In this document: positions 8,410 to 16,238 of the stretch, in pieces
Numbering within the stretch: the first letter of the stretch is position 1
How the letters are laid out: each line of letters starts with the position of its first letter
Origin: Bradyrhizobium yuanmingense
GTDB lineage: Bacteria > Pseudomonadota > Alphaproteobacteria > Rhizobiales > Xanthobacteraceae
Assembly: GCF_029167105.1 (NCBI RefSeq)
Contig: NZ_JARFML010000012.1
Location: 174,644 to 238,643 of the forward strand
DNA length: 64,000 nt
Direction of reading: 5' to 3'
Position numbers and translations under genes: made by a program
Notes under the pieces: model-generated
What the model saw: the letters and a program-made list of their open reading frames with translations, nothing else
Databases searched by the model: none
Told to the model about the DNA's origin: nothing

Positions 8410-9561
8410 ATGAGTTCAGGCGAGTCCTTCTATGGCGGCATTCCCGTCTTCCGAGGCTTCACCAGCCTGATGGACCCTGCGCTCTATGCGCCGCTGCCGG
8501 ACGACTGGAGCATCGGTGTTGCCGATATCGTCGATTCGACCAAGGCGATCGCCGCGCAGCGCTACAAGGCGGTGAACATGGCCGGCGCCGCCGTGATCGC
8601 GGCGGTGACCAATGCGTTGGAGGGACGGGAATTTCCCTTCGTGTTCGGCGGCGACGGCGCCAGCTTCGCGGTGGCGCCAGACGACGTCGAGCTTGCTCGC
8701 CAGGCGCTGGCTGCGACCGCGACCTGGGTGCGCGAAGGCCTCGATCTGACCCTGCGCGTCGCCTTGGTGCCGGTCAGCGCCATTCGCGCACACGGCCTCG
8801 ATGTGCGCGTCGCCCGGTTCGGGCCGTCGGCCAACCTGTCCTATGCGATGTTTTCGGGCGGCGGGCTCGCGTGGGCCGACGCCGCGATGAAGCGCGGCGA
8901 GTTTGCCGTCGAGGAGGCGCCTGCCGGCACGCAGCCGGACCTTTCGGGCCTGTCGTGTCGTTTCGAGGTGATGCCGGCGGCGCGCGGCCTGATCCTGTCG
9001 GTGCTGGTGATGCCGGCGCGCGGCGTCGATCCGCAGGCCTTCCGCAAGGTGATCGAGGACATCATTCATCTCGTCGAGCGCAGCCCGGAAGGCGGCCGGC
9101 CGGTGCCGCCGCAGGGGCCCCCGCTAAAATGGCCGCCGCAGGGCGTGGAATTCGAGGCCCGCACCAGGCGCGGGGGTCCGCTGTTCGCGCGCAGAGCCAG
9201 CGTACTGGCCTATACGCTGTTCGCCTATTTCATCATGCGCTTCGACATCAAGATCGGCGGTTTCGTGCCCAGCCTCTACAAGCGGCAGGTGGTCGAGAAC
9301 TCGGACTTCCGCAAATACGACGACGGCCTGCGCATGATTCTGGACTGCACGCCGCAGCTCGAGCGCGCGTTGAACGATCGTCTCAAAGCCGCTGCGCGCG
9401 ACGGCATCGTTCGCTACGGCCTCTACCAGCAGGACGCTGCGATGATGACCTGCTTCGCGCCGTCGGCGCTGCGCAGCGATCACGTCCATTTCATCGACGG
9501 CGCGCGCGGCGGCTATGCCTCGGCGGCGACGGCGTTGAAGGCGATGATGGCAGCGGGTTAG
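8410..9561 (+). CDS. DUF3095 family protein, cyclase-homology fold
   Basis: A 383-residue protein with an N-terminal region resembling class III nucleotidyl cyclase homology domains: IGVADIVDSTKAIA occupies the place of the first metal-binding segment, and FPFVFGGDGASFAV matches the second GDG hairpin. A long C-terminal part has a single moderately hydrophobic segment (LAYTLFAYFIMRF). I recognise it as a DUF3095-like protein. Whether it makes a cyclic nucleotide is unknown, since the downstream Asn/Arg catalytic motif is not evident. It is monocistronic and converges with the DUF2147 gene, overlapping it by 4 bases at the stop codons. Confidence 0.75.
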   Translation: MSSGESFYGGIPVFRGFTSLMDPALYAPLPDDWSIGVADIVDSTKAIAAQRYKAVNMAGAAVIAAVTNALEGREFPFVFGGDGASFAVAPDDVELARQALAATATWVREGLDLTLRVALVPVSAIRAHGLDVRVARFGPSANLSYAMFSGGGLAWADAAMKRGEFAVEEAPAGTQPDLSGLSCRFEVMPAARGLILSVLVMPARGVDPQAFRKVIEDIIHLVERSPEGGRPVPPQGPPLKWPPQGVEFEARTRRGGPLFARRASVLAYTLFAYFIMRFDIKIGGFVPSLYKRQVVENSDFRKYDDGLRMILDCTPQLERALNDRLKAAARDGIVRYGLYQQDAAMMTCFAPSALRSDHVHFIDGARGGYASAATALKAMMAAG

Positions 9562-9992
9562 CGCCCCGCGCGCGTCCAGGTCTCACCGCCGCAGAGCGCG
9601 CCGACGCAGCCTTCGACCCGCAGCGCGTCCGCGCCAGTCAGGCTGATGTTGCTCGCATAGGTGCTGCCGTCGTCGGCATTGTAGATCTGGCCCGACCATT
9701 TGTTCGGTCCCGCCGGCTCCATGCCGCTGAACAATGGCAGGCCGATCATCGGACGCCTGGCGAGCGCGGGATTGGGATTCTTGCTGTCGGTGGCGGGCTG
9801 CCCGGTCGCGCTGTCCATGGGCTCGCGCAGCCAGACGATGTGGCCGCAAATGCCGCCGCCGCATTTACTGATCTTGACGCGCGCGTCGCCCGCCTGGGTG
9901 AGCCAGGTCCCGTCGGCGCTCTGCGCATGGACGGAAGGCGCACTGATCAGCGCAGCCAGAATAACGGTGAGAGCGGCGAATCTGAATGTCAT
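9558..9992 (-). CDS. Secreted DUF2147 domain protein
   Basis: A 144-residue protein with a signal peptide at 1-23 (hydrophobic core then VHAQ). The DUF2147 hallmarks follow: GTWLTQ at the start of the mature chain, ISKCGGGICGHIVW, a WSGQIYNADDGSTYASN stretch and a terminal LRVEGCVGALCGGETWTRA. Paired cysteines in both halves suggest disulfides in the periplasm. The family is predicted to be a small beta-barrel of the lipocalin type, with unknown ligand. The gene is convergent with the DUF3095 gene and is followed upstream by the MATE gene on the same strand after a 107-base gap. Confidence 0.85.
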   Translation of the reverse strand: MTFRFAALTVILAALISAPSVHAQSADGTWLTQAGDARVKISKCGGGICGHIVWLREPMDSATGQPATDSKNPNPALARRPMIGLPLFSGMEPAGPNKWSGQIYNADDGSTYASNISLTGADALRVEGCVGALCGGETWTRAGR

Positions 9993-10099
9993 GGAGAGGA
10001 GCCCCGGAATGGAGGCGCCTCCATAGCAGCAAATCGAGCGCGCGCAACGCCCGCGGGAATCACATTTCCGAGCTTAACTGCCCGCGCACTTGCCTGCGA

Positions 10100-11491
10100 T
10101 CATTTGCCCCAGCGCGCGAAGGCGACCGAGGCGGCGGTCGAGAGCCCGAACACGACCATGGCGCCGCCGACCAGCGCGAACAGGGTCCAGGCCGGCGCCT
10201 GCGCGGTCATCAGTCCGATGCCGCCGATCGCAACGATCAGAAGCCGTGCCGTGGAGGCGAGCACGGGCCCGCCGACGCGTGCGGCCCCTTGCGAGGAGAA
10301 GTAAAGCGACACGCCCATGCCGAAGAACACGAAGGCGGGACCGGCCCAGTGGAAATAGCTGTGCGCGGCGGCGGTGACGCCGGGATCGCGGGTGAAAAGC
10401 CCCACCCACAGTGACGGCGCGAGCGCAACGACCAGGCCGATCAGGCCGACCGTGAGTCCTGAGGCCGCAGCCGCGGTCCAGGCCACGCGCCGTGCGCGCT
10501 TCACATGCCCGGCGCCGATCGCCATGCCGACCATCGGCACCGAGGCGATACCGAAGGCGAAGGTGATCGGGATCAGCAGAAATTCCAGCCGCGAGCCGAT
10601 GCCGTAGCCCGCCAGCATCTCGGTGCCGAAGGTCGCGAGGATCTTCGTGAAGATCAGAATGGTGAGCACGGTCTGGAGCGGCGACAGGCAGGCCACCGCG
10701 CCCACTTTGAGAATGTCCAGGAACATCGCGCGCTCGAAATGGAAGGAGCGGAGATTGAGCGGCAGCCGGCTGCGGCCTGACATCAGATACCAGAGGAAGA
10801 ACAGCGCCGCGCAGCTGAACGCGATCAGCTGGCCGCTCGCCACGCCCGGCATGCCGAATTGCGGCACTCCGAACAGGCCGAGCCCCAGCGTGCCGCCGAG
10901 CACGATCTGCAGCACGCTCGCCCCGATCAGAACCATCGAAGGCAGGCGCATGTCGCCGGTGCCGCGGATCACCGATGCCAGCGTGTTGACGAGCCAGATC
11001 GCGACCGCGCCGGAGAACAGCACCTGCGAATAGCTGCTGGCCTCCTCGAGTACGCGCTCGCGTCCGCCGAGCAGCGCGAAGAAGGAGCGGCCGAACGCGA
11101 GCATCATCACCGTGAAGAACAGCCCGCCGCACAGGCCGATGATGGCGGCATGCAGCGCCAGCGTCGCGGCGCGGTTGCGATCCCCTGCGCCGAGGGCGCG
11201 GCTGATTGCGGAGGAGACGCCGCCGCCCATCGCGCCTGCGCTCATCATCTGCGTCAGCATCGCGAACGGAAACACCAGCGCGATCGCAGCGAGCGGGATG
11301 GTGCCGAGCCGGCCGATATAGGAGGTCTCGGCCACCGCGACCAGCGTGCTGCCGACCATCGCGATCATGTTGGGGATCGCGAGCCGCAGCAGCGTCGGCA
11401 GGATCGGCGCGGTCAGGAGGCTCGCGATGGGGGAGGCGACCGGCGCAACCGGCGGGACGGCATCTGCGGGGGCGTCGATCGTCATGTTCAC
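10100..11491 (-). CDS. MATE family efflux transporter
   Basis: A 463-residue integral membrane protein with about 12 hydrophobic segments arranged as two similar halves, which is typical of multidrug and toxic compound extrusion antiporters. Diagnostic features are the N-terminal IPNMIAMVGSTLVAVAETSYIGRLG, a conserved IRGTGDMRLPS loop near the middle of the first half, and GYGIGSRLEFLLIPITFAFGIAS in the second half. It would export organic cations or other compounds by sodium or proton exchange across the inner membrane. The substrate is not inferable. The first 25 residues are a Pro/Ala-rich cytoplasmic tail. Confidence 0.92.
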   Translation of the reverse strand: MNMTIDAPADAVPPVAPVASPIASLLTAPILPTLLRLAIPNMIAMVGSTLVAVAETSYIGRLGTIPLAAIALVFPFAMLTQMMSAGAMGGGVSSAISRALGAGDRNRAATLALHAAIIGLCGGLFFTVMMLAFGRSFFALLGGRERVLEEASSYSQVLFSGAVAIWLVNTLASVIRGTGDMRLPSMVLIGASVLQIVLGGTLGLGLFGVPQFGMPGVASGQLIAFSCAALFFLWYLMSGRSRLPLNLRSFHFERAMFLDILKVGAVACLSPLQTVLTILIFTKILATFGTEMLAGYGIGSRLEFLLIPITFAFGIASVPMVGMAIGAGHVKRARRVAWTAAAASGLTVGLIGLVVALAPSLWVGLFTRDPGVTAAAHSYFHWAGPAFVFFGMGVSLYFSSQGAARVGGPVLASTARLLIVAIGGIGLMTAQAPAWTLFALVGGAMVVFGLSTAASVAFARWGK

Positions 11492-11567
11492 CGGGCGGAA
11501 AATTAAATGATGACCGACATATTATAAGAGAATGAGGTGGCCGGCGCAGCCCTGGCTCACGCAGGGC

Positions 11568-12095
11568 TCACCACGGCAGGCCGCATAGGTCGATGGTGCC
11601 CAGCGTCGGCGCGCGCACGATGTGGAAGACATAGGGCGCCATGTAGGTGAACCGGATCCGCCCTTCCGGCTGCTCGCAATAGACCTCGCCTTTGAACGGC
11701 AGCCAGCTCCGGGCCTCGTAGAACGCGAAATTGTGCGGCTCGCAGAACAGTAGGGCGAACCGAACCGCCTCGTTGGCGCGCATGGTATGCACCGCCGCGT
11801 CGATCGCCACGGTCGCATAGCCACGGCCGCGCTGGTCCTCGCGCGTGGAGACGCCGCCGATGCCGCCGACATGAACCTTCTGTCCATTCCAGGTGATGGT
11901 GCGGAAGTAGATGCCGACATGGCAGACGAGACCATCCTCGGGCGTCTCGACCAGCACGCGGAGATCGGCATTGGCCCATTTGACATGAGCCCAAGGCTTG
12001 CCTGCGACCAACTGCGGTGCCCAGACCGCCTGAAGGAGCGGCTCGGCCGTCGGCCACGAGGCGTCGCCGTTCAATATGTCGATCTCGATGCTCAT
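11568..12095 (-). CDS. GNAT family N-acetyltransferase
   Basis: A 175-residue single-domain acetyltransferase. Motif A for acetyl-CoA pyrophosphate binding reads GVSTREDQRGRGYATVAI, with the expected R/Q-x-x-G-x-G/A pattern, followed by an FALLFCEPHNFAFYEARSW segment containing the C-terminal catalytic-site tyrosine. Its acceptor substrate is unknown. The start at 12095 is chosen because a GGAGG ribosome site lies eight bases upstream; an in-frame ATG at 12110 would place the ribosome site inside the gene. It stands alone on the minus strand between the MATE gene and sodB. Confidence 0.8.
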   Translation of the reverse strand: MSIEIDILNGDASWPTAEPLLQAVWAPQLVAGKPWAHVKWANADLRVLVETPEDGLVCHVGIYFRTITWNGQKVHVGGIGGVSTREDQRGRGYATVAIDAAVHTMRANEAVRFALLFCEPHNFAFYEARSWLPFKGEVYCEQPEGRIRFTYMAPYVFHIVRAPTLGTIDLCGLPW

Positions 12096-12340
12096 GGCGT
12101 CGTCCTCCATAGCTCCGCTTCGTGGCGCGTTTGTTCTGTCTTAAGCGCCTCAAAGGCAATGATATTTTACAGCGAACCGCAGGTCTGATCGACGGCGGCC
12201 GGTTGCGGGGAATTTGTGCATTCAGGCAGGACGCGCCAAGTCACGCCTTTTCGCAAATTCTGAGGTATTTAATGGCGGCGGAACCTTCTATAAGGGGTGA
12301 CCGTTAGAACTCGTTCCCCACCAGTTGCGGACAAGAAGCC

Positions 12341-12937
12341 ATGACCTTTACGCTGCCCCCACTTCCTTACGCCTATGACGCCCTCGGCCAGTACATGTCG
12401 AAGGAGACGCTGGAATATCACCACGACAAGCATCATCAGGCCTACGTCACCAACGGCAACAACGCGCTTAAGGGGACCGAATGGGAAGGCAAATCCCTTG
12501 AAGAGATCGTCAAGGGCTCGTTCGGCAAGAATCCCGCGGTGTTCAACAACGCCGGCCAGCACTACAACCACATCCACTTCTGGAGCTGGATGAAGCCCAA
12601 TGGCGGCGGCACCAAGCTGCCGGGCAAGCTCGAGAAGAAGATCAACGAGGACCTCGGCGGCTTCGAGAAGTTCAAGACCGACTTCCAGGCGGCCGGCGTC
12701 GGCCAGTTCGGCTCCGGCTGGTGCTGGCTCCAGGTCAAGAACGGCAAGCTCGAGATCTCCAAGACCCCGAACGGCGAGAATCCGCTGGTGCACGGCGCCA
12801 CCCCGATCCTCGGCTGCGACGTCTGGGAGCACTCCTACTACATCGACTATCGCAACCGCCGTCCCGATTATCTCAAGGCGTTCGTCGAGAACCTCGTGAA
12901 CTGGGAATACGTGGAGTCCCTGTTCGAGAAGGCGTGA
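12341..12937 (+). CDS. sodB: Superoxide dismutase, Fe type
   Basis: A 198-residue cytosolic superoxide dismutase that converts superoxide to hydrogen peroxide and oxygen. The four metal ligands are His27 (EYHHDKHH), His77 (HYNHIHFW), Asp160 and His164 (DVWEH). Gln73, three residues before the HYNH motif, occupies the place of the active-site glutamine of iron enzymes rather than the glycine found in manganese enzymes, so an iron or cambialistic enzyme is favoured. It has no signal peptide. The gene is followed by an interrupted palindrome (12942-13045) and then a good intrinsic terminator (13052-13082), so it is probably monocistronic. Confidence 0.95.
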   Translation: MTFTLPPLPYAYDALGQYMSKETLEYHHDKHHQAYVTNGNNALKGTEWEGKSLEEIVKGSFGKNPAVFNNAGQHYNHIHFWSWMKPNGGGTKLPGKLEKKINEDLGGFEKFKTDFQAAGVGQFGSGWCWLQVKNGKLEISKTPNGENPLVHGATPILGCDVWEHSYYIDYRNRRPDYLKAFVENLVNWEYVESLFEKA

Positions 12938-12941
12938 CGAT

Positions 12942-13045
12942 GTCATTCCGGGGCGCGCGAAGCGCGAGCCCGGAATCCATTTGTCTGCTGAGGTTGACGC
13001 CCGATGGATTCCGGGCTCGGCGCTGGCGCGCCGCCTCGGAATGAC
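12942..13045. repeat. Interrupted palindrome, GTCATTCCGGGGCGCG type, copy 1
   Basis: The left arm begins GTCATTCCGGGGCGCG and runs to GGAATCCAT; the right arm reads ATGGATTCCGGGCTCG and ends GGAATGAC, so a transcript could fold into a long hairpin. Close copies lie at 20412, 35319 and 38435, always in gaps downstream of genes. Confidence 0.85.
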
Positions 13046-13051
13046 AAGATC

Positions 13052-13082
13052 AAAGGCGGTCGCACCAAGCGGCCGCCTTTTT
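13052..13082 (+). terminator. Intrinsic terminator of sodB
   Basis: The stem AAAGGCGGTCGC (13052-13063) pairs with GCGGCCGCCTTT (13069-13080), with one G-T pair and a 5-base loop, and is followed by more T residues. It lies 115 bases after sodB, beyond the palindromic repeat. Confidence 0.8.
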
Positions 13083-13196
13083 GCTGTGCGGAATTGCCCT
13101 GCGCGGCGCGCGCATGGGTCTGTCGTCACACCATTTGCATCGCGTCGGCGGCGCCCTTAATCAGGACGCGCATCACCCCTCGAGCGACCCAGCCCG

Positions 13197-13808
13197 TTGT
13201 CAGAACCTTCCCCGAACAATCCGGCGCCTGGCGGCGACGCGGAATCCGAGCCGCGGCCGGGCCGGGTCCGCAAGCCGATCGGCTGGTCGACCATCATCAT
13301 CGCAGCTCTGGTGGCGGTGAGTGCTGCACTGGTCTGGCGGCGGGACGGCACTGACGGCGTTCTGGACATCCTCACCCACGATCTCTCGTTGTTCTCGGGC
13401 ATTCTGCCGCGCGTGCTCGCCGGCTGCCTGCTCGGGGCGTTCATCTCCGAGATTCTGCCGCACGAAAAAGTCTCGCGCTCGCTCGGGCCGAAATCCGGCC
13501 TGATGGGCCTGCTGATTGGCACCGCCTTCGGCGCAATTCTGCCCGGCGGTCCCTTCACCGCCTATCCGGTGGCGAGCGCGCTGCTCGCGGTCGGCGCCGA
13601 TTTCGGCGCCACCATCGCCATGGTCGTGAGCTGGACGCTGATCGGCTATGGCCGGGCGGTCGCCTGGGAAATCCCGATCATGGGCACCGATTTCACGCTG
13701 TGGCGGATCGTGATCTCGCTGCCGCTGCCGGTGCTCGCCGGCGCCCTCGGCCGCTTCGTTTACGTCAGGCTCTATTCGAAGCCGCTCGCGAAGGACGACG
13801 AGAGTTGA
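13197..13808 (+). CDS. Permease half-protein, ArsP/DUF318-like, first subunit
   Basis: A 203-residue membrane protein with about five hydrophobic segments after a Pro-rich cytoplasmic start. It contains EILPHEKVSRSLGPKSGLMGLLIGTAFGAILPGGPFTAYPVASALL, which resembles the conserved core of the predicted permease family that includes ArsP (YraQ/DUF318). Family members normally have two such repeats in one chain; here the second half is the next gene, overlapping by 4 bases. The start is a TTG at 13197, which gives a normal N-terminus; no in-frame ATG exists near it. The substrate is unknown; organoarsenical export is known for one branch only. Confidence 0.72.
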   Translation: MSEPSPNNPAPGGDAESEPRPGRVRKPIGWSTIIIAALVAVSAALVWRRDGTDGVLDILTHDLSLFSGILPRVLAGCLLGAFISEILPHEKVSRSLGPKSGLMGLLIGTAFGAILPGGPFTAYPVASALLAVGADFGATIAMVVSWTLIGYGRAVAWEIPIMGTDFTLWRIVISLPLPVLAGALGRFVYVRLYSKPLAKDDES

Positions 13809-14305
13809 GCGCAGCGCTTCTGATCGACATCCTGCTGTGGGGCTCGGTGCTCGGCGTCGGGATGATCGCCTTTCGCCGTGGGCGCCCGGTGTTCGTGGCC
13901 TCGCTGCGCGAGGGCACGATGGATTTCGTCAACATCGTGCCGCGGATTGCGCTGGGCGTGATCGGCTCCGGCTACATCGCCGCGATCATCCCGCAGGAGG
14001 TGATCACCGGCTGGCTCGGCCCGGATAGCGGCTGGCTCGGGGTTGCGACCGCCGTGGTCGCCGGCGCCGCCACGCCCGGGGGCCCCGTGGTCGGCTTCTC
14101 CATCGGCGCGGTGGCGCTGAAGTCGGGCGGCGGGGTGCCGCAGGTCGTCGCCTATGTCGTCGCCTGGGCGCTGTTCGCCTTCCAGCGGGTGATCCTGTGG
14201 GAAATCCCGTTCATGCCCGCCCGTTTCGTCTGGTTCCGCTGCGCCGTCTCGGTGCCTTTCCCGTTCGTGGCGGCGGCGATCGCCATGTTGATCGGCAAGC
14301 CCTGA
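13805..14305 (+). CDS. Permease half-protein, ArsP/DUF318-like, second subunit
   Basis: A 166-residue membrane protein with about four hydrophobic segments. Its core IPQEVITGWLGPDSGWLGVATAVVAGAATPGGPVVGF parallels the ILPHEKVSRSLGP...GAILPGGPF core of the preceding gene, so the two are tandem homologous halves. The TTG start at 13805 overlaps the TGA of the first gene in the sequence TTGA, implying coupled translation and a 1:1 complex. It is followed by 35 bases and then the Zur-like box of the zinc operon, so it probably ends the preceding transcription unit. Both halves end their repeats with a W-E-I-P motif (WEIPIMG and WEIPFMP). Confidence 0.72.
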   Translation: MSAALLIDILLWGSVLGVGMIAFRRGRPVFVASLREGTMDFVNIVPRIALGVIGSGYIAAIIPQEVITGWLGPDSGWLGVATAVVAGAATPGGPVVGFSIGAVALKSGGGVPQVVAYVVAWALFAFQRVILWEIPFMPARFVWFRCAVSVPFPFVAAAIAMLIGKP

Positions 14306-14340
14306 GCCGGGATGTCAGTCCGGCCGTGGACAGGGGTAAT

Positions 14341-14353
14341 GTTATAATATAAC
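14341..14353 (+). promoter_or_regulatory. Zur-like operator overlapping the -10 box of the zinc operon
   Basis: GTTATAATATAAC is a perfect 13-bp palindrome inside GTAATGTTATAATATAACGT, closely matching alphaproteobacterial Zur sites as I remember them. TATAAT at 14343-14348 inside it is a perfect -10 hexamer, so a bound repressor would block RNA polymerase directly. The ATG of the next gene begins nine bases after the palindrome. Confidence 0.8.
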
Positions 14354-14361
14354 GTCCACAA

Positions 14362-14604
14362 ATGGCTCCCGCCGCGTCCCACGCCCACCAGCACGACCAT
14401 GCTCATGGCCATTCCCATGGTCACGGCCATGGACACTCGCACGGGCACGATCACGCTCACGCCCATGTCCATGATGCGGCCTCGCCGCATCCGGCCCAGG
14501 CCGCGCCCTGGTCGATCCTGCGCATGACCATGGCTGGCCGTCTCGCGGCCGCGCTCGCCGTCTGTGCCGTGCTGTGGGGCATCGTCTTTCTGGCGATGAG
14601 GTGA
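14362..14604 (+). CDS. His-rich single-pass membrane peptide at the head of the zinc operon
   Basis: An 80-residue protein. Residues 7-38 are a run of alternating His with Ala, Gly, Ser and Asp (HAHQHDHAHGHSHGHGHG...), a likely zinc-binding arm. Residues about 57-78 form one transmembrane helix (LAAALAVCAVLWGIVFLAM). If the promoter is the TATAAT within the Zur-like palindrome, the transcript starts only about six to eight bases before the ATG, so the gene would be nearly leaderless; no ribosome site is seen. It ends two bases before znuC. A metal sensor, storage or delivery role next to the transporter is inferred; no characterised homologue comes to mind. Confidence 0.75.
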   Translation: MAPAASHAHQHDHAHGHSHGHGHGHSHGHDHAHAHVHDAASPHPAQAAPWSILRMTMAGRLAAALAVCAVLWGIVFLAMR

Positions 14605-14606
14605 AG

Positions 14607-15362
14607 ATGCCAGCGCTGCACTTTCACAATCTCACGCTCGGCTATGACCGGCACCCCGCCGTGCATCATCTCAGCGGCGAGGTCGCGCCGGGCGCGCTGG
14701 TCGCGGTGATCGGCCCGAACGGCGCCGGCAAGTCGACGCTGTTGCGCGGCATCGTCGGCATCCTGAGGCCGCTCGACGGCACGATCCATCTCGGCGGGCT
14801 CGACGCCCGCGACATCGCTTATCTGCCCCAGAGCGCGGAGATCGACCGCAGCTTCCCGATTTCGGTGTTCGATTTCGTTGGCACCGGGCTGTGGCGTGGC
14901 ACAGGCCTGTTCGGCGGCATCGGCAAGGCCGCGCGCGACAAGATTCTCCGGGCAATCGGAGCCGTTGGCCTCAGCGGTTTCGAGAACCGCCCGATCGGCA
15001 CGCTCTCCGGCGGTCAGATGCAGCGCGTGCTGTTCGCCCGTGTGCTGCTCCAGGATGCCAGCCTGATCGTACTCGACGAGCCCTTCAACGCCATCGACAG
15101 CAAGACCACTACTGATCTGCTCGCGCTGGTGAGGCGCTGGCACGGCGAGGGTCGCACCGTGCTCGCCGCACTGCACGACATGGAGATGGTGCGCAATCAT
15201 TTCACCGAAACGCTGGTGCTGGCGCGCGGCCCGGTCGCGTGGGGACCCACGGCGGAGGTGCTGACGCCGGAAAACCTGCTGGTCGCGATGCGGATGTGCG
15301 AGGCCTTCGACGACAGCGCGGCGGCCTGCGCGGCCGATGATGTCAGTTCGCGGGCGGCCTGA
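14607..15362 (+). CDS. znuC: Zinc ABC transporter ATP-binding protein ZnuC-like
   Basis: A 251-residue ATPase that powers the neighbouring metal importer. Walker A is GPNGAGKST, the Q-loop is in AYLPQSAEID, the signature is LSGGQMQR, Walker B is LIVLDEPF with the catalytic glutamate, and the H-loop is ALHDMEM. It belongs to the metal-uptake subfamily: order and spacing with a ZnuB-type permease and a ZnuA-type binding protein fit. The Zur-like box ahead of the operon argues for zinc rather than manganese. Start at 14607 follows the stop of the His-rich gene by two bases; an in-frame ATG further upstream lies inside that gene. Confidence 0.9.
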   Translation: MPALHFHNLTLGYDRHPAVHHLSGEVAPGALVAVIGPNGAGKSTLLRGIVGILRPLDGTIHLGGLDARDIAYLPQSAEIDRSFPISVFDFVGTGLWRGTGLFGGIGKAARDKILRAIGAVGLSGFENRPIGTLSGGQMQRVLFARVLLQDASLIVLDEPFNAIDSKTTTDLLALVRRWHGEGRTVLAALHDMEMVRNHFTETLVLARGPVAWGPTAEVLTPENLLVAMRMCEAFDDSAAACAADDVSSRAA

Positions 15363-15368
15363 TATCCG

Positions 15369-16238
15369 ATGCTCTATGACGCGCTGATCGGTCCGTTCAC
15401 CGAATTCGAGTTCATGCGGCGCGCGCTCGCCGCGGTGATCGCGCTGGCGCTGGCGGGGGCGCCGATCGGCGTGTTCCTGATGCTGCGCCGGATGAGCCTT
15501 GTCGGCGACGCCATGGCGCATGCGATCCTGCCCGGCGCCGCAATCGGTTTCCTGCTTTCCGGCCTCAATCTGTTCGCGATGACCGCTGGCGGCCTGATCG
15601 CCGGCTTTGCCGTCGCGATCCTCGCTGGCGTGGTCGCACGCTCGACCGGGCTGAAGGAGGACGCCTCGCTCGCCACCTTCTATCTCGCTTCGCTTGCGCT
15701 CGGCGTCACCATCGTCTCGATCAGGGGCACCAACATCGATCTCCTGCACGTGCTGTTCGGCAACATCCTCGCGATGGACGATCAGACGCTGTTGGTGGTG
15801 GCTTTCAACGCCACGATCACGCTGCTGGTGCTCGCGGTGATCTACCGCCCGCTGGTGATCGAGAGCGTCGATCCGCTGTTCCTGCGCACCGTGAGCCGCG
15901 CCGGCGGCCCCGCCCATCTCGCCTTCCTCGCGCTGGTCGTCATCAACCTCGTCAACGGCTTTCAGGCGCTGGGCACGCTGCTGGCGGTGGGCCTGATGAT
16001 CCTGCCCGCCGGCATCGCAAGGTTCTGGTCGCGCGATCTCACCGCGATGATCTGCATCGCCGTCATGGCTGCTGGGGTCTCCGGCTATGCCGGCCTCGTG
16101 CTCTCATTCCAGACCCGCGTGCCCTCGGGCCCCGCGATCATTCTGGTGGCGACAGTGCTCTACATCATCTCCATCCTGTTCGGCCGCGTCGGCGGCATCG
16201 TCCGGCAGCTGTTTCCCGGCCGGCATCTGGAAGCATGA
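15369..16238 (+). CDS. znuB: Zinc ABC transporter permease ZnuB-like
   Basis: A 289-residue inner-membrane protein with about eight hydrophobic segments of the ABC-3 metal permease family. Recognisable family features are RRMSLVGDAMAHAILPG (the region contacting the ATPase), STGLKEDASLATFYL, and a late LLAVGLMILPAGIARFW segment. It forms the channel through which zinc delivered by the binding protein enters the cytoplasm. It lies six bases after znuC and overlaps znuA by 4 bases (ATGA), so the three subunits are translated together. Confidence 0.9.
   Translation: MLYDALIGPFTEFEFMRRALAAVIALALAGAPIGVFLMLRRMSLVGDAMAHAILPGAAIGFLLSGLNLFAMTAGGLIAGFAVAILAGVVARSTGLKEDASLATFYLASLALGVTIVSIRGTNIDLLHVLFGNILAMDDQTLLVVAFNATITLLVLAVIYRPLVIESVDPLFLRTVSRAGGPAHLAFLALVVINLVNGFQALGTLLAVGLMILPAGIARFWSRDLTAMICIAVMAAGVSGYAGLVLSFQTRVPSGPAIILVATVLYIISILFGRVGGIVRQLFPGRHLEA

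Noticed and set aside
8130..10304. A 724-codon plus-strand frame across three features
   Set aside because: It runs over the DUF3095 gene in another frame and across the complement of the DUF2147 gene. Arg-rich low-complexity translation; not a protein.
11568..12095. NodA-type nodulation acyltransferase
   Set aside because: The protein carries a standard GNAT acetyl-CoA motif (QRGRGYA), and no other nod gene or nod box is near it.
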